A DNA stretch of 64,000 nucleotides from an uncultured Williamsia sp. (lineage in GTDB: Bacteria > Actinomycetota > Actinomycetes > Mycobacteriales > Mycobacteriaceae): positions 248,001-312,000 of the forward strand of contig NZ_CANLWM010000004.1 of the NCBI RefSeq assembly GCF_947494875.1, read 5' to 3'. Shown here in pieces: positions 1 through 8,004 of this stretch (positions are counted from its first letter, which is position 1; the number at the start of each line of letters is the position of its first letter). Below the pieces are notes generated by a model. That model worked only from the letters and a program-made list of their open reading frames with translations. It was not told where the DNA came from and searched no databases. A program made the position numbers and the translations under genes.

Positions 1-289
1 TGTCGGTGAAGTAGCGGTACAGGACCGTCTTGGAGACACCGATGTGCGCGGCGATCTCGTCCATGCCGACGTCGGCGCCGTGCTCGCGGACGGCGGCGAG
101 GGTCCCGTCCACCAACTCCGTGCGACGCTCCTCCTTGTGGCGCTGCCACCGCTGCTTGCGTCCGTCGACGAGCGCACCCTCGGCGGGATCGGCGGTGGCG
201 CGGAGTGCGGCCTCGAGCCCCTTGGTCGCTGCGGCCGCCGCGGTGATCGCGGCACGGGCCGCCGCGGCGGTGGACTGGCGGCTCGGCAT
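1..289 (-). CDS. TetR family transcriptional regulator (5' part, runs off the window)
   Basis: The reverse strand encodes the first 96 residues of a TetR-type repressor and continues beyond the left edge. An alanine-rich, basic leader of about 50 residues precedes the usual three-helix DNA-binding domain. The recognition region near residues 76-95 reads MDEIAAHIGVSKTVLYRYF, the classic TetR helix-turn-helix with the terminal YRYF. The ligand-binding domain is outside the window, so the target cannot be inferred. The start used is the ATG at 289. It is divergent from the DUF445 gene about 100 bp away. Confidence 0.85.
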   Translation of the reverse strand, partial: MPSRQSTAAAARAAITAAAAATKGLEAALRATADPAEGALVDGRKQRWQRHKEERRTELVDGTLAAVREHGADVGMDEIAAHIGVSKTVLYRYFTD

Positions 290-387
290 CACCTCAGCGT
301 ATCCGTCCTGCGCGGCGGCACCGGTGTGCGCCGTGGCGCCCGGCACACGGGGGAGTCCGTTCGCCGGATTCGGGTAAGACTGTGCGG

Positions 388-1710
388 GTGAACACGACCT
401 CCCTGCAGGAGCGGCAGGCCACCCCGTCGGGGATCTCCGGATTGGGCGGCGATCCCTCCGGGGACGAGCAGCGGCGTCGCGACCTGCGGAAGATGAAGGT
501 CGTGGCGACGGGCTTCCTGGCCTTCGCCGCGATCGTCTACCTGATCACCCGCTACCTCGAATCGCGCGACGGCACCGAGGTCGCCGGCTGGGTCGGCTAC
601 GTCCGTGCCGCCTCGGAGGCGGGGATGGTGGGTGCGCTCGCCGACTGGTTCGCCGTGACGGCGCTGTTCAAGCAGCCGCTCGGCCTGCCCATCCCGCACA
701 CCGCGCTGATCCGTCGGAAGAAGGACCAGATCGGCGATCAACTCGGTGACTTCATCGAGGAGAACTTCATGACCCCCTCGGTGATCGAGGGACAGGTCGA
801 GAAACTGCAGCTGCCGCATCGTGTCTCGCGGTGGCTGGCCGACCCCGCCAACGCATCGCGCATCAGCGACGAGGCGTCGCGGGCGATCGGGCTCGCCGGG
901 GAGATGCTCGCCGACGAGGACGTCGAGGCGTTCATCGTCGCCGGCATGCGCTGGATGGCCGAACCGCAGTGGGGTCCGCCCGCCGGCCGGGTGCTCGAAC
1001 AGCTCATCTCCGAGGACCGTCTCGAACCGCTCATCCAGATGCTGTGCGAACGCGCCCGCGGGTGGGCCGAGGAGAGCCAGCCGCTCATCGACCGCGTCAT
1101 CGACAAGGACGGCCCGGCCTGGGCGCCGAAGTTCGTCAACCTGCTCGTCGGGGAGCGCATCCACCGTGAGCTGGTGGAGTACACCGCCAAGATCGCCGCC
1201 GACCCCGAGCACGACATCCGCCGCGCGTTGCGCGAGCTCGCGGTCAACTTCGCCCACGACCTGCAGCACGACCCCGCGACGATGGCCAAGGTCGAGGAGA
1301 TCAAGGACGAGTTCATCGGCCGCGACGAGGTCGCGGGCGCGGCGTCGACGGCGTGGAAGGCGGCGAAGGCCGTCCTCGAGCAGGCCCTCGACGACCCCGA
1401 CAGCCGACTGCGCGCCGCGCTCGCCGACGGCGTCATCCGGGTGGCCACACGTATCAGCGGCGACGACGTCCTGCAGGACAAGATGAACATGTGGACGGTG
1501 CGGGTGGCCCGTCACGTGTCGCAGAACTACTCCCGCGAGATCATCTCGGTCATCACCGAGACCGTCCGCGGGTGGGACGCCGACGACACCAGCCGGAAGA
1601 TCGAACTGCAGGTCGGCCGCGACCTGCAGTTCATCCGCATCAACGGCACCGTGGTCGGCTCACTCGCCGGGTTGGCGATCTACACCGTCTCGGTGCTGCT
1701 CTTCAGCTGA
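388..1710 (+). CDS. DUF445 family membrane protein
   Basis: A 440-residue protein of the DUF445 (YjiN-like) family, whose molecular function is unknown. One hydrophobic segment lies near residues 38-56 and another at the extreme C-terminus (about 420-440), with a long charged, mostly helical domain between them, suggesting a membrane-anchored protein. Two in-frame GTG codons occur at 382 and 388. I chose 388 because a -10-like TAAGAC lies at 375-380, leaving 7 nt to the start, which suits a leaderless transcript. Its last 31 bp overlap the end of the convergent TetR gene. Confidence 0.85.
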   Translation: MNTTSLQERQATPSGISGLGGDPSGDEQRRRDLRKMKVVATGFLAFAAIVYLITRYLESRDGTEVAGWVGYVRAASEAGMVGALADWFAVTALFKQPLGLPIPHTALIRRKKDQIGDQLGDFIEENFMTPSVIEGQVEKLQLPHRVSRWLADPANASRISDEASRAIGLAGEMLADEDVEAFIVAGMRWMAEPQWGPPAGRVLEQLISEDRLEPLIQMLCERARGWAEESQPLIDRVIDKDGPAWAPKFVNLLVGERIHRELVEYTAKIAADPEHDIRRALRELAVNFAHDLQHDPATMAKVEEIKDEFIGRDEVAGAASTAWKAAKAVLEQALDDPDSRLRAALADGVIRVATRISGDDVLQDKMNMWTVRVARHVSQNYSREIISVITETVRGWDADDTSRKIELQVGRDLQFIRINGTVVGSLAGLAIYTVSVLLFS

Positions 1711-2267
1711 CCCGTCAGCCGGGCGAGGTCGTCGAAGAGGCCGCGGCACACCGCGTCCGGTGCGCGGGTGCCGTCGGCGACCCACAGCGCGAACGCCGTC
1801 GTGAACACGGTGACGCCGCTGTGGGCGGCGAGTTCTGCGTCGGTCGGATCGACACCCCGCGCCGTGAGTCTGTCGGCGATGATCGTCGCCAGCCGCGCCA
1901 TCTTGTCCCGTTCGCGTTCCCGCAGTTGCGGTGTCGCGTCGACGATCCGGTGACGGAGTGCGGCGAACTCCCGTCGCTCGGGCGTGAAGCCGGACGCACC
2001 GCCTTCGACCGCGGCCGCGACCACGGCCATCGCCGGCGCGTCGGAGGGCATCGCGTCCACGGCGTCGAGGAACGACTCCTCGAACTCGACGGATCCCCAG
2101 AAGAGGACCTCCCGCTTGTCGGCGAAGTACCGGTAGAAGGTGCGCTCGGTGAGGCCCACGGCGGCGGCGATGTCGGCGGCGGTGGTCGCGTCGTATCCGT
2201 GCTCGGCGAACAGGTGCAGCGCGGCGCCGCGCATCCGTTCCCCCGCGCCGGGTTGCCACCGTGCCAT
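1680..2267 (-). CDS. TetR/AcrR family transcriptional regulator
   Basis: A 195-residue TetR repressor. The helix-turn-helix lies at about residues 24-47 and ends in RTFYRYFADK, followed by an all-helical ligand-binding domain. It is divergently transcribed from an NAD-dependent epimerase, and the 98-bp space between the start codons holds two copies of a matching 21-bp dyad, so it very probably represses itself and the epimerase. The ligand is unknown. The 3' end overlaps the convergent DUF445 gene by 31 bp. Confidence 0.9.
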   Translation of the reverse strand: MARWQPGAGERMRGAALHLFAEHGYDATTAADIAAAVGLTERTFYRYFADKREVLFWGSVEFEESFLDAVDAMPSDAPAMAVVAAAVEGGASGFTPERREFAALRHRIVDATPQLRERERDKMARLATIIADRLTARGVDPTDAELAAHSGVTVFTTAFALWVADGTRAPDAVCRGLFDDLARLTGQLKSSTETV

Positions 2268-2295
2268 GCGCCCGAGTCTAGGTCGTCCGAGACAG

Positions 2296-2316
2296 TGATG
2301 ACAGAAGCTGACATCG
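2296..2316. promoter_or_regulatory. Putative TetR operator, copy 1
   Basis: Imperfect dyad TGATGAC-N7-GACATCG. It has the same 21-bp length and arm sequence as copy 2 at 2331-2351, and lies in the TetR/epimerase divergent promoter region. The role is inferred from position and symmetry. Confidence 0.6.
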
Positions 2317-2330
2317 CGGCGTACGCTCAG

Positions 2331-2351
2331 TGATGTCAGGAACAGACATCA
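2331..2351. promoter_or_regulatory. Putative TetR operator, copy 2
   Basis: Perfect inverted repeat TGATGTC-N7-GACATCA. It sits just after a -10-like TACGCT (2322-2327) and before the epimerase RBS, so binding here would block epimerase transcription. Its centre is 35 bp from the centre of copy 1. Confidence 0.65.
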
Positions 2352-2365
2352 CAAAGGGGTTCGTC

Positions 2366-3262
2366 ATGAAGGTGCTCGTCACGGGGGCGTCGGGGTGGAT
2401 CGGGTCGGCGGTCACGCGCGAGTTGGTCGCGACGGGGCACGAGGTGCTGGGACTCGCCCGGTCCGACGCGTCGATGCAGGCGGTACAAGGGAACGGCGCG
2501 ACGCCCCTGCGCGGCGATCTCGACGACCTGTCGTCGCTGCGCACGGGTGCCGAGTCCGCCGACGCCGTCGTCCACCTCGGCATGAAGCACGACTGGGCGC
2601 ACGTGGAGCGTGCGTTCGCGACGGAACGCGCCGCGGTCGATTGCTTCGGCGACGTGCTCGCGGGCTCCGGCCGGCGGCTGATCATCGCGGGCGGTCTGGC
2701 GGCACTCGCGGAGGGTCGGCCCGCCACCGAGGACGATCGGTCACCGTTCCACGGTGCGGACTCGCCGCGGGGCGGTGCGGAGAACTTCGTGCTCGACCTC
2801 GTCGACCGTGACGTGGCGGGCATCGTCGTGCGCTTCGCGCCCACCGTCCACGGGGTCGGCGACCACGGTTTCATCGCGACGATCACCGCCGCGGCGCGGC
2901 GGCACGGGGTCTCGGGCTACGCGGGCGCCGGAGACAACCGCTGGGCGGCCGTGCACCGCGACGACGCAGCCCGCCTCGTCGGGCTCGCAGTGACAGGTGG
3001 TGAGGCGGGCGCGATCCTGCACGCCGTCGGCGAGGAGGGCATCCGCACCCGGGACGTCGCGGAGGCGATCGGCGCCGCGGAAGGTGTTCCGGCGCAGTCG
3101 CTGTCGGCTGACGTGGTGGCCGACCAGATCGGCCCGTTCGTGGGCGGGTTCTTCGCGCACGGTGACATGGCGGCCACGAGCGATCGCACCCGATCGGCGC
3201 TCGGGTGGGAGCCCCGCGGCCGCGGCCTGCTCGCCGACATCGCCGCGGGAGCCTATGCCTGA
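2366..3262 (+). CDS. NAD(P)-dependent epimerase/dehydratase-like SDR
   Basis: A 298-residue extended-SDR protein. The N-terminal Rossmann motif VTGASGWIGSAV (GxxGxxG type) is at residues 4-15. Proteins of this kind act as NAD(P)-dependent reductases or epimerases on nucleotide sugars or small carbonyls; the substrate is not evident. The ATG at 2366 is chosen over an in-frame ATG at 2330 because an AAAGGGG RBS lies just before it and the earlier start would fall inside the operator. It is divergent from a TetR gene that probably controls it. Confidence 0.85.
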   Translation: MKVLVTGASGWIGSAVTRELVATGHEVLGLARSDASMQAVQGNGATPLRGDLDDLSSLRTGAESADAVVHLGMKHDWAHVERAFATERAAVDCFGDVLAGSGRRLIIAGGLAALAEGRPATEDDRSPFHGADSPRGGAENFVLDLVDRDVAGIVVRFAPTVHGVGDHGFIATITAAARRHGVSGYAGAGDNRWAAVHRDDAARLVGLAVTGGEAGAILHAVGEEGIRTRDVAEAIGAAEGVPAQSLSADVVADQIGPFVGGFFAHGDMAATSDRTRSALGWEPRGRGLLADIAAGAYA

Positions 3263-3312
3263 GGTCGCCGCGACCGCGTTCGTGATGTGACGTCGGCAAC
3301 GTGTTAGCAAGA

Positions 3313-3332
3313 GTGCTTGCATTTGCTAGCAC
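3313..3332. promoter_or_regulatory. 20-bp palindrome upstream of the XRE regulator
   Basis: GTGCT-t-GCA-tt-TGC-t-AGCAC is a near-perfect palindrome; only the central pair and one position per arm mismatch. A further inverted repeat, GCAAG-N4-CTTGC (3307-3320), overlaps its left side, giving three phased half-sites about 40-65 bp before the XRE start. It is a likely autoregulatory operator. Confidence 0.55.
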
Positions 3333-3372
3333 CGCTGTTTACCGTGGTGGACGGAATCGAGAGGAGGAGCCG

Positions 3373-3807
3373 ATGGGTTCGGAATCGCACGATCCCGACA
3401 CGACGTCTGACGATGTCGATGCCGAGGAACTTGCCAGCCGCGCCGTCGAGGGTGTCGTGAACGCCGCCCAGGACATCGGTTCTTTCATCCGGTCCCAGCG
3501 GGAGGCCGCCGAGGTCTCGCTGCGCCAGCTGGCGGAGCGGGCCGGGGTGAGCAACCCGTACCTCAGTCAGATCGAACGAGGGCTGCGCAAGCCCTCCGCC
3601 GATGTGCTGGCGCAGATCGCGAAGGGTCTGCGTGTGTCGGCCGAAGTGCTGTACGTGCGGGCCGGCATCCTCGAGGAACGAGCCGCGAGTCCCGTGCGTG
3701 ACGCACTGCTGGCGGACTCGCAGATCACCGAGCGGCAGAAGCAGATGCTGCTCGAGATCTACGAGTCGTTCCGCAAGGAGAACGGGTCCGTCGAGACCAC
3801 AGCATGA
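3373..3807 (+). CDS. XRE-family helix-turn-helix regulator (Rv0474-like)
   Basis: A 144-residue regulator with a single Cro/C1-type HTH at about residues 37-92; the recognition part reads LAERAGVSNPYLSQIERG. An acidic N-terminal leader and a helical C-terminal tail flank it. A strong GAGGAGG RBS (3361-3367) fixes the ATG at 3373. It directly precedes hbhA, as Rv0474 precedes Rv0475 in M. tuberculosis, which supports orthology. The upstream palindrome suggests autoregulation. Direct control of hbhA is possible but not shown. Confidence 0.9.
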   Translation: MGSESHDPDTTSDDVDAEELASRAVEGVVNAAQDIGSFIRSQREAAEVSLRQLAERAGVSNPYLSQIERGLRKPSADVLAQIAKGLRVSAEVLYVRAGILEERAASPVRDALLADSQITERQKQMLLEIYESFRKENGSVETTA

Positions 3808-3859
3808 CGTCCACCGGCCTCGCCCTGGCCGGTCATCACGAGATCAATCGAGGAGAAGC

Positions 3860-4594
3860 ATGAGCAAGAACGAGCGTGGCCTGGCCACCCCGATCTACGC
3901 CGCTGTCGGCGCCGGTGACCTGGCTCTGCAGCAGGTCGCCGAGGTGCTCGGGCAGCTGCGCGAGCGCGCCGAGTCGGCCACCGAGACCGCCCAGGCCCGC
4001 GTCGAGGAGACGCGTGGTCGCATCGAGGAGACCCGGGACCGCATCCAGTCGCTGCCCGAGGAGCTCCCCACCAACATCGAGGAGCTTCGCACGAACATCG
4101 ACGAACTGCGCACCCGGTTCACCAGCGAGGAGCTGCGGAAGGTCGCCGAGGCGTACATCGAGGTCGCGACCGGCATCTACAACTCGCTCGCCGAGCGCGG
4201 CGAGGAGACCGTGGAGCGTCTGCGTCAGCAGCCGGAGTTCCAGGACAACGTCTCCCGTGCCGAGAAGGCATACAACGACGCCGTCGACATCACCGAGGAC
4301 GCGCTGGGCACCATCTCGTCGCAGACCCGCGCCGTCGGTGAGCGCGCCGCCAAGCTCGCGAACCTGGCCTCCGGCAAGGTCTCCGGCGCGGCCGGCACCG
4401 TCGAGGCGAAGGCCCGCGGGTCGAAGGACTCGCCCGCGGCCAAGCTCGAGGAGCTGAAGGAGCCGGCGAAGAAGACCCCGGCCAAGAAGACCCCGGCCAA
4501 GAAGTCGCCGGCGAAGAAGGCGACGGCCAAGAAGTCGACGCCCGCGAAGAAGACCCCGGCGAAGAAGGCCCCGGCCAAGAAGTCGGCGAACTGA
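3860..4594 (+). CDS. hbhA: Heparin-binding hemagglutinin HbhA
   Basis: A 244-residue HBHA-like protein. The N-terminal two thirds form a long charged coiled coil (for example repeats around RVEETRGRIEETRDRI). The C-terminal about 45 residues are repeated KK-x-PAK units, the lysine/alanine/proline-rich tail that in mycobacterial HBHA binds heparan sulfate and is methylated. It is longer than the roughly 200-residue M. tuberculosis protein. HBHA is surface-associated despite having no classical signal peptide, and none is seen here. AGGAGA RBS at 3851-3856. It follows the XRE gene by 52 bp and is closed by a strong hairpin. Confidence 0.92.
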   Translation: MSKNERGLATPIYAAVGAGDLALQQVAEVLGQLRERAESATETAQARVEETRGRIEETRDRIQSLPEELPTNIEELRTNIDELRTRFTSEELRKVAEAYIEVATGIYNSLAERGEETVERLRQQPEFQDNVSRAEKAYNDAVDITEDALGTISSQTRAVGERAAKLANLASGKVSGAAGTVEAKARGSKDSPAAKLEELKEPAKKTPAKKTPAKKSPAKKATAKKSTPAKKTPAKKAPAKKSAN

Positions 4595-4617
4595 CCGACA
4601 TCTGACGGACCCGACCA

Positions 4618-4648
4618 CCGCGCCCCCGGCATCATGCCGGGGGCGCGG
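4618..4648 (+). terminator. Hairpin terminator after hbhA
   Basis: Perfect palindrome with 15-nt arms CCGCGCCCCCGGCAT and ATGCCGGGGGCGCGG around one central base, starting 24 bp after the hbhA stop. No T-tract follows beyond TT, as is common in actinobacteria. Confidence 0.8.
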
Positions 4649-4678
4649 TTCGTCGTGGGTGGGTCGGAGGTGTCCGAT

Positions 4679-4684
4679 TACCCT
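4679..4684 (+). promoter_or_regulatory. -10 element of the DUF2516 gene (leaderless)
   Basis: TACCCT hexamer followed by 7 nt and then the GTG start; no Shine-Dalgarno sequence is present. Confidence 0.5.
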
Positions 4685-4691
4685 GTCGGTC

Positions 4692-5003
4692 GTGAACCTC
4701 GTCCAGTTCCTCGCCTACGGGCAGAACATCCTCCTGCTCGTCCTCACCGTCGTCGGCGGCGCGGCGGCGCTGCTGGCCTTGGTCCACGCGGCCACGCAGC
4801 GGCCCGACGCGTTCCCCGCCGTCGATCGACAGTCCAAGGTCATCTGGGTGTCGATCCTCGTCGTCGGGGCGCTGTTCATCTGGTTCTTCGGGCTGCTCAG
4901 CTTCCTCGGGATCATCGGCATCGTCGCGGTGTTGATCTACCTCGTGGACGTGCGTCCGCGGGTCGACTCCATCCAGAACAAGCGCTGGTTCCGCAAGGTC
5001 TGA
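4692..5003 (+). CDS. DUF2516 family small membrane protein (Rv0476-like)
   Basis: A 103-residue protein with three hydrophobic segments (about 9-30, 51-72 and 73-90) and a short basic C-terminus, typical of the DUF2516 family of unknown function that follows hbhA in mycobacteria. The GTG at 4692 is chosen because a -10-like TACCCT lies 7 nt before it and the upstream in-frame codons would encode an unlikely polar leader. The hbhA terminator at 4618-4648 indicates separate transcription. Confidence 0.8.
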   Translation: MNLVQFLAYGQNILLLVLTVVGGAAALLALVHAATQRPDAFPAVDRQSKVIWVSILVVGALFIWFFGLLSFLGIIGIVAVLIYLVDVRPRVDSIQNKRWFRKV

Positions 5004-5040
5004 GCCCGCGCGGACGGCCTGTGGTGCTGTCCGCGATCGA

Positions 5041-5056
5041 GACAACATTCGTTGTC
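5041..5056. promoter_or_regulatory. Palindrome upstream of the diiron oxygenase
   Basis: GACAAC-ATTC-GTTGTC, a perfect 6-bp dyad, with a related half-site GACAAC at 5067-5072 inside a TTGACAA (-35-like) stretch. This is a candidate binding site for a regulator, possibly the MerR protein encoded downstream. Confidence 0.5.
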
Positions 5057-5151
5057 GCATTACCTTGACAACGGTCAGTGTCACAGTGCATCGTGGAAAC
5101 AACGATGGCGCACGTCACACCGGGTGCGCCACACCGCGAAGGAGCGCCGAC

Positions 5152-6072
5152 ATGACCGTCGCCGTGGAGCATCCGAGCCCCCGCCAGAGGCTGAACGACC
5201 GCGAGGACATCGCCCGACGACTCCTGGCGTCGTCGGCGCGGAAGTCCTACGACCCGCTGATCGAGGTCGACTGGGACGCCCCCGTCGACCACTCGACGCT
5301 CTACGGGATGACGCCCGAGTGGTGCAGCCTCTACGGCACGCCGCTGTGGGAGTCGATGACGCCGGCGCAGCGCATCACGCTGACCGAGCACGAGGCCGCC
5401 AGCATCAGCGCGACCGGCATCTGGTTCGAGATCATCCTCATGCAGATGCTCATCCGTGACGCCTACAAGCAGGACCCGGCGTCACCGCACTTCCAGTTCG
5501 CCCTGACCGAGATCGCCGACGAGTGCCGACACTCGACGATGTTCGCGAAGGCCGCCGAGCACTTCGGCATCCCCAACTACGGCCCGCCGCTGTGGATCCG
5601 TACATTGGCCCGCCCCTTCAAGGCTCTCGCGTCGGGGTCGTTGGCGTTCGGTGGGACGCTCGCCGCCGAGGAGATCCTCGACATGATGCAGCGCGACTTC
5701 ATGAAGGACGATCGCGTCCAGCCGGTCACGCGCACGGTGAGCAGGATCCACGTCCTCGAGGAGGCGCGCCACATCCGCTTCGCCCGCGAGGAGACCAAGC
5801 GGACCGTCGCCGGCATGGGCCGACTCCGCCGTGCGGTGACGCGACTGCATCTCGCGATCACCGTCTACATGGTCGTGTACTGCCTGGTGAACCCGAAGGT
5901 CTACGAGGCCGCCGGACTCGACCGCCGGGAGGCCGTCCGGGCCGCGCGTCACAACGCCTTCTACAACGACCGCAAGCGCAACGGTTGCGCGAAGACCGTC
6001 GAGTTCCTCGACGAGTGCGGTCTGATCGGTGGCCCCGGCGCGTGGCTGCTGCGCCGCGGTTCGATCATGTGA
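5152..6072 (+). CDS. AurF-like diiron oxygenase
   Basis: A 306-residue helical protein of the AurF (p-aminobenzoate N-oxygenase) family. Candidate carboxylate/histidine metal ligands occur in order: TEHEAA (residues 78-83), EIADECRH (120-127), AAEEI (171-175) and HVLEEARH (200-207), the pattern of a ferritin-like diiron site. AurF-type enzymes oxidise amines to nitro groups or hydroxylate; the substrate is unknown. The ATG at 5152 has a GAAGGAG RBS. A palindrome and TTGACA-like sequence lie upstream. MerR regulator and alpha/beta-hydrolase genes follow, suggesting an oxidative biotransformation module. Confidence 0.85.
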   Translation: MTVAVEHPSPRQRLNDREDIARRLLASSARKSYDPLIEVDWDAPVDHSTLYGMTPEWCSLYGTPLWESMTPAQRITLTEHEAASISATGIWFEIILMQMLIRDAYKQDPASPHFQFALTEIADECRHSTMFAKAAEHFGIPNYGPPLWIRTLARPFKALASGSLAFGGTLAAEEILDMMQRDFMKDDRVQPVTRTVSRIHVLEEARHIRFAREETKRTVAGMGRLRRAVTRLHLAITVYMVVYCLVNPKVYEAAGLDRREAVRAARHNAFYNDRKRNGCAKTVEFLDECGLIGGPGAWLLRRGSIM

Positions 6073-6114
6073 CGTCGCCTCGCGACGCTGCCGGGTGTGG
6101 GACACCTGCCCCGA

Positions 6115-6120
6115 TAGACT
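6115..6120 (+). promoter_or_regulatory. -10 element of the MerR gene (leaderless)
   Basis: TAGACT followed by exactly 6 nt and then the GTG at 6127. An inverted repeat GGTGT-GGG-ACACC (6094-6106) lies just upstream and could be an operator. Confidence 0.5.
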
Positions 6121-6126
6121 CGTCCG

Positions 6127-6861
6127 GTGGCCGAGTACCGGATCAACGAACTCGCGGAGGTGTCGGGCGTCAGCGTCCGCAACATCCGCGTGTACCAGGA
6201 CCGTGGGCTGCTGCCACCACCCAAGATCAAGGGCCGCACCGGCTGGTACTCCACCGAGCACCTGGTCCGTCTGAACCTGATCTCGCGACTACTCGAACGC
6301 GGCTACACGTTCGCCACGATCAGCGAGCTGCTCCTCGCCGCGCACTACGGGATGAAGGTGGAGCACGTCCTGCACGGCGAGCCGAGGGGCGGCCGCTGGC
6401 GCACGTTCAAGCGCGCCGCGACGATCACGCTCACCGAGCTGCGCAAGACGCTGGGCGCCGACGAGAAGACCATCGCGATGAGTCAGAAGCTGGGTCTGCT
6501 CGCGAAGGAGGGTGCCCAGTACGCGGTGAAGAGCCCCGAACTGCTCGAGGGCGCGGAGGTGCTGGTGAAGGCCGGCATCGACCTGGAACCGTTGCTGCGC
6601 AAATGGGAACGGATCCAGAACGACATCGACGACATCGCCGACAACTTCGTCGCGATCATCACCGACAAGTACTTCGGCGACGACGGACGGCTGCTGGACC
6701 TCGAGGAGACCGAGATCGCGAAGGTCGCGCACCTCATCGGCACGGTCCGCCCCATGGCGCACGAGATCGTGGACACGCAGTTCCGACGCGCTCTCGACGC
6801 GAAGATCTCGTCGGCGATCGGGGAGGCCTCGGAGATCCTCGAGGCCGACACCCAGACCTGA
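6127..6861 (+). CDS. MerR family transcriptional regulator
   Basis: A 244-residue MerR-type regulator. The winged HTH is at the N-terminus (YRINELAEVSGVSVRNIRVYQDRGLLPPP, residues 3-31), with a dimerisation helix after it. The C-terminal half is a long effector region without the cysteine metal-binding loop of metal sensors, so an organic ligand is more likely. It has its own leaderless-type promoter but lies in line between the diiron oxygenase and the hydrolase genes, which it probably regulates. Confidence 0.88.
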   Translation: MAEYRINELAEVSGVSVRNIRVYQDRGLLPPPKIKGRTGWYSTEHLVRLNLISRLLERGYTFATISELLLAAHYGMKVEHVLHGEPRGGRWRTFKRAATITLTELRKTLGADEKTIAMSQKLGLLAKEGAQYAVKSPELLEGAEVLVKAGIDLEPLLRKWERIQNDIDDIADNFVAIITDKYFGDDGRLLDLEETEIAKVAHLIGTVRPMAHEIVDTQFRRALDAKISSAIGEASEILEADTQT

Positions 6862-6910
6862 CCACACAGCACACCCCGACGATCGGGGATCCAGGAAGGC
6901 GGGGTGCGCG

Positions 6911-7984
6911 ATGAGGCGATCCACGCGGCACGCGGTGGAAGGCATGGCGATCACCGGTGGTGTCGCCGCGGCGGCGAGCACGGCGGCGGTCGGGACGATC
7001 CTGGCCGCACTGCTGCGGACGGCGATGACGTCACCGCCGCCCGTCGAGGACGGACCCGACCCGCTGCTCGACACGCCGACGGTCGCGCCCGACATCATCC
7101 CGGTGCGGTCGGTGGCCGACGGCAACCCGATCCACGTCGAGGCGTACGGACCGCCCGACGGCGAGGTCCTCGTGTTCGCCCATGGGTGGACCTGCTCGAC
7201 GAAGCACTGGTACGCGCAGATCAACACGTTCTCCGAGCACTACCGCGTCGTCGCGTACGACCAGCGCGGCCACGGACGGACGCCGCTGGGGAAGACCCGG
7301 CTGTCGACGGATCTCCTCGGCGCGGACCTCGAGTCGGTGGTGCGGGCCGTGACCGGTGACGGTCGGCGCGCGCTGGTGGCCGGGCACAGCATGGGCGGGA
7401 TGTCGGTGATGGCCTGGGCCAAGGACTTTCCCGAGTCCGTCTCGTCGCGCGCCCGCGCGATCGTGCTCACCTCGACCGCCGCGGTCGAGATCATCCAGAA
7501 CCTCGCCGTCGTCCCCGAGGGCCTCCCGCGGTACACCAAACCGTTCGAACGCGCCGTCGGCCGCATGGTCGCGACGGCCCCGATCCCGTTGCCGCACACC
7601 ACCGCATCGCCGCGGGTCGCGCAGTACATCGCCCTGAACACGCAGTCGCGGCTCGCACACGTGGAGTTCTGCGACCACATGGTCAGCGAGTGCCCGGCCC
7701 GCGCCCGGGCCCGCTGGGGTGTGGCCATGCTCGACCTCGACGTGTGGCAGGGCGTGCTGAACATCGACGTCCCCACCGCCGTCGTCGTCGGCACCGACGA
7801 CCGGCTGACGCCGCGCAAGCACTCCGACGCGATCGTCGCGCAGCTGGAGAAGCAGGATGTGCTGCTCGAGTACCTCGTGCTGCCGCACACCGGCCACATG
7901 GCCAACATCGAGGAACACGACGCCTACAACGACCTCCTCACCGACGTCCTCGACCGGACGAAGGACCGGGCCACCCGCGTCTGA
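6911..7984 (+). CDS. Alpha/beta hydrolase, membrane-anchored or exported
   Basis: A 357-residue alpha/beta-hydrolase. An N-terminal hydrophobic segment (about residues 12-37) suggests a membrane anchor or uncleaved signal. The oxyanion-hole motif FAHGWTC occurs near residue 90, the nucleophile elbow GHSMGG near residue 158, and a late HTGH provides the probable catalytic histidine. Similar proteins act as lipases, esterases or epoxide-hydrolase-like enzymes. It lies 49 bp after the MerR gene in the same direction. It is convergent with deoC. Confidence 0.85.
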   Translation: MRRSTRHAVEGMAITGGVAAAASTAAVGTILAALLRTAMTSPPPVEDGPDPLLDTPTVAPDIIPVRSVADGNPIHVEAYGPPDGEVLVFAHGWTCSTKHWYAQINTFSEHYRVVAYDQRGHGRTPLGKTRLSTDLLGADLESVVRAVTGDGRRALVAGHSMGGMSVMAWAKDFPESVSSRARAIVLTSTAAVEIIQNLAVVPEGLPRYTKPFERAVGRMVATAPIPLPHTTASPRVAQYIALNTQSRLAHVEFCDHMVSECPARARARWGVAMLDLDVWQGVLNIDVPTAVVVGTDDRLTPRKHSDAIVAQLEKQDVLLEYLVLPHTGHMANIEEHDAYNDLLTDVLDRTKDRATRV

Positions 7985-8004
7985 CCCCCGTCGGGGAGTG
8001 GTGG

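Noticed and set aside
4462-4594. Nucleotide tandem repeat at the hbhA 3' end
   Set aside because: The repetition is explained by the KKxPAK protein tail of HBHA, so it is not a separate repeat element.
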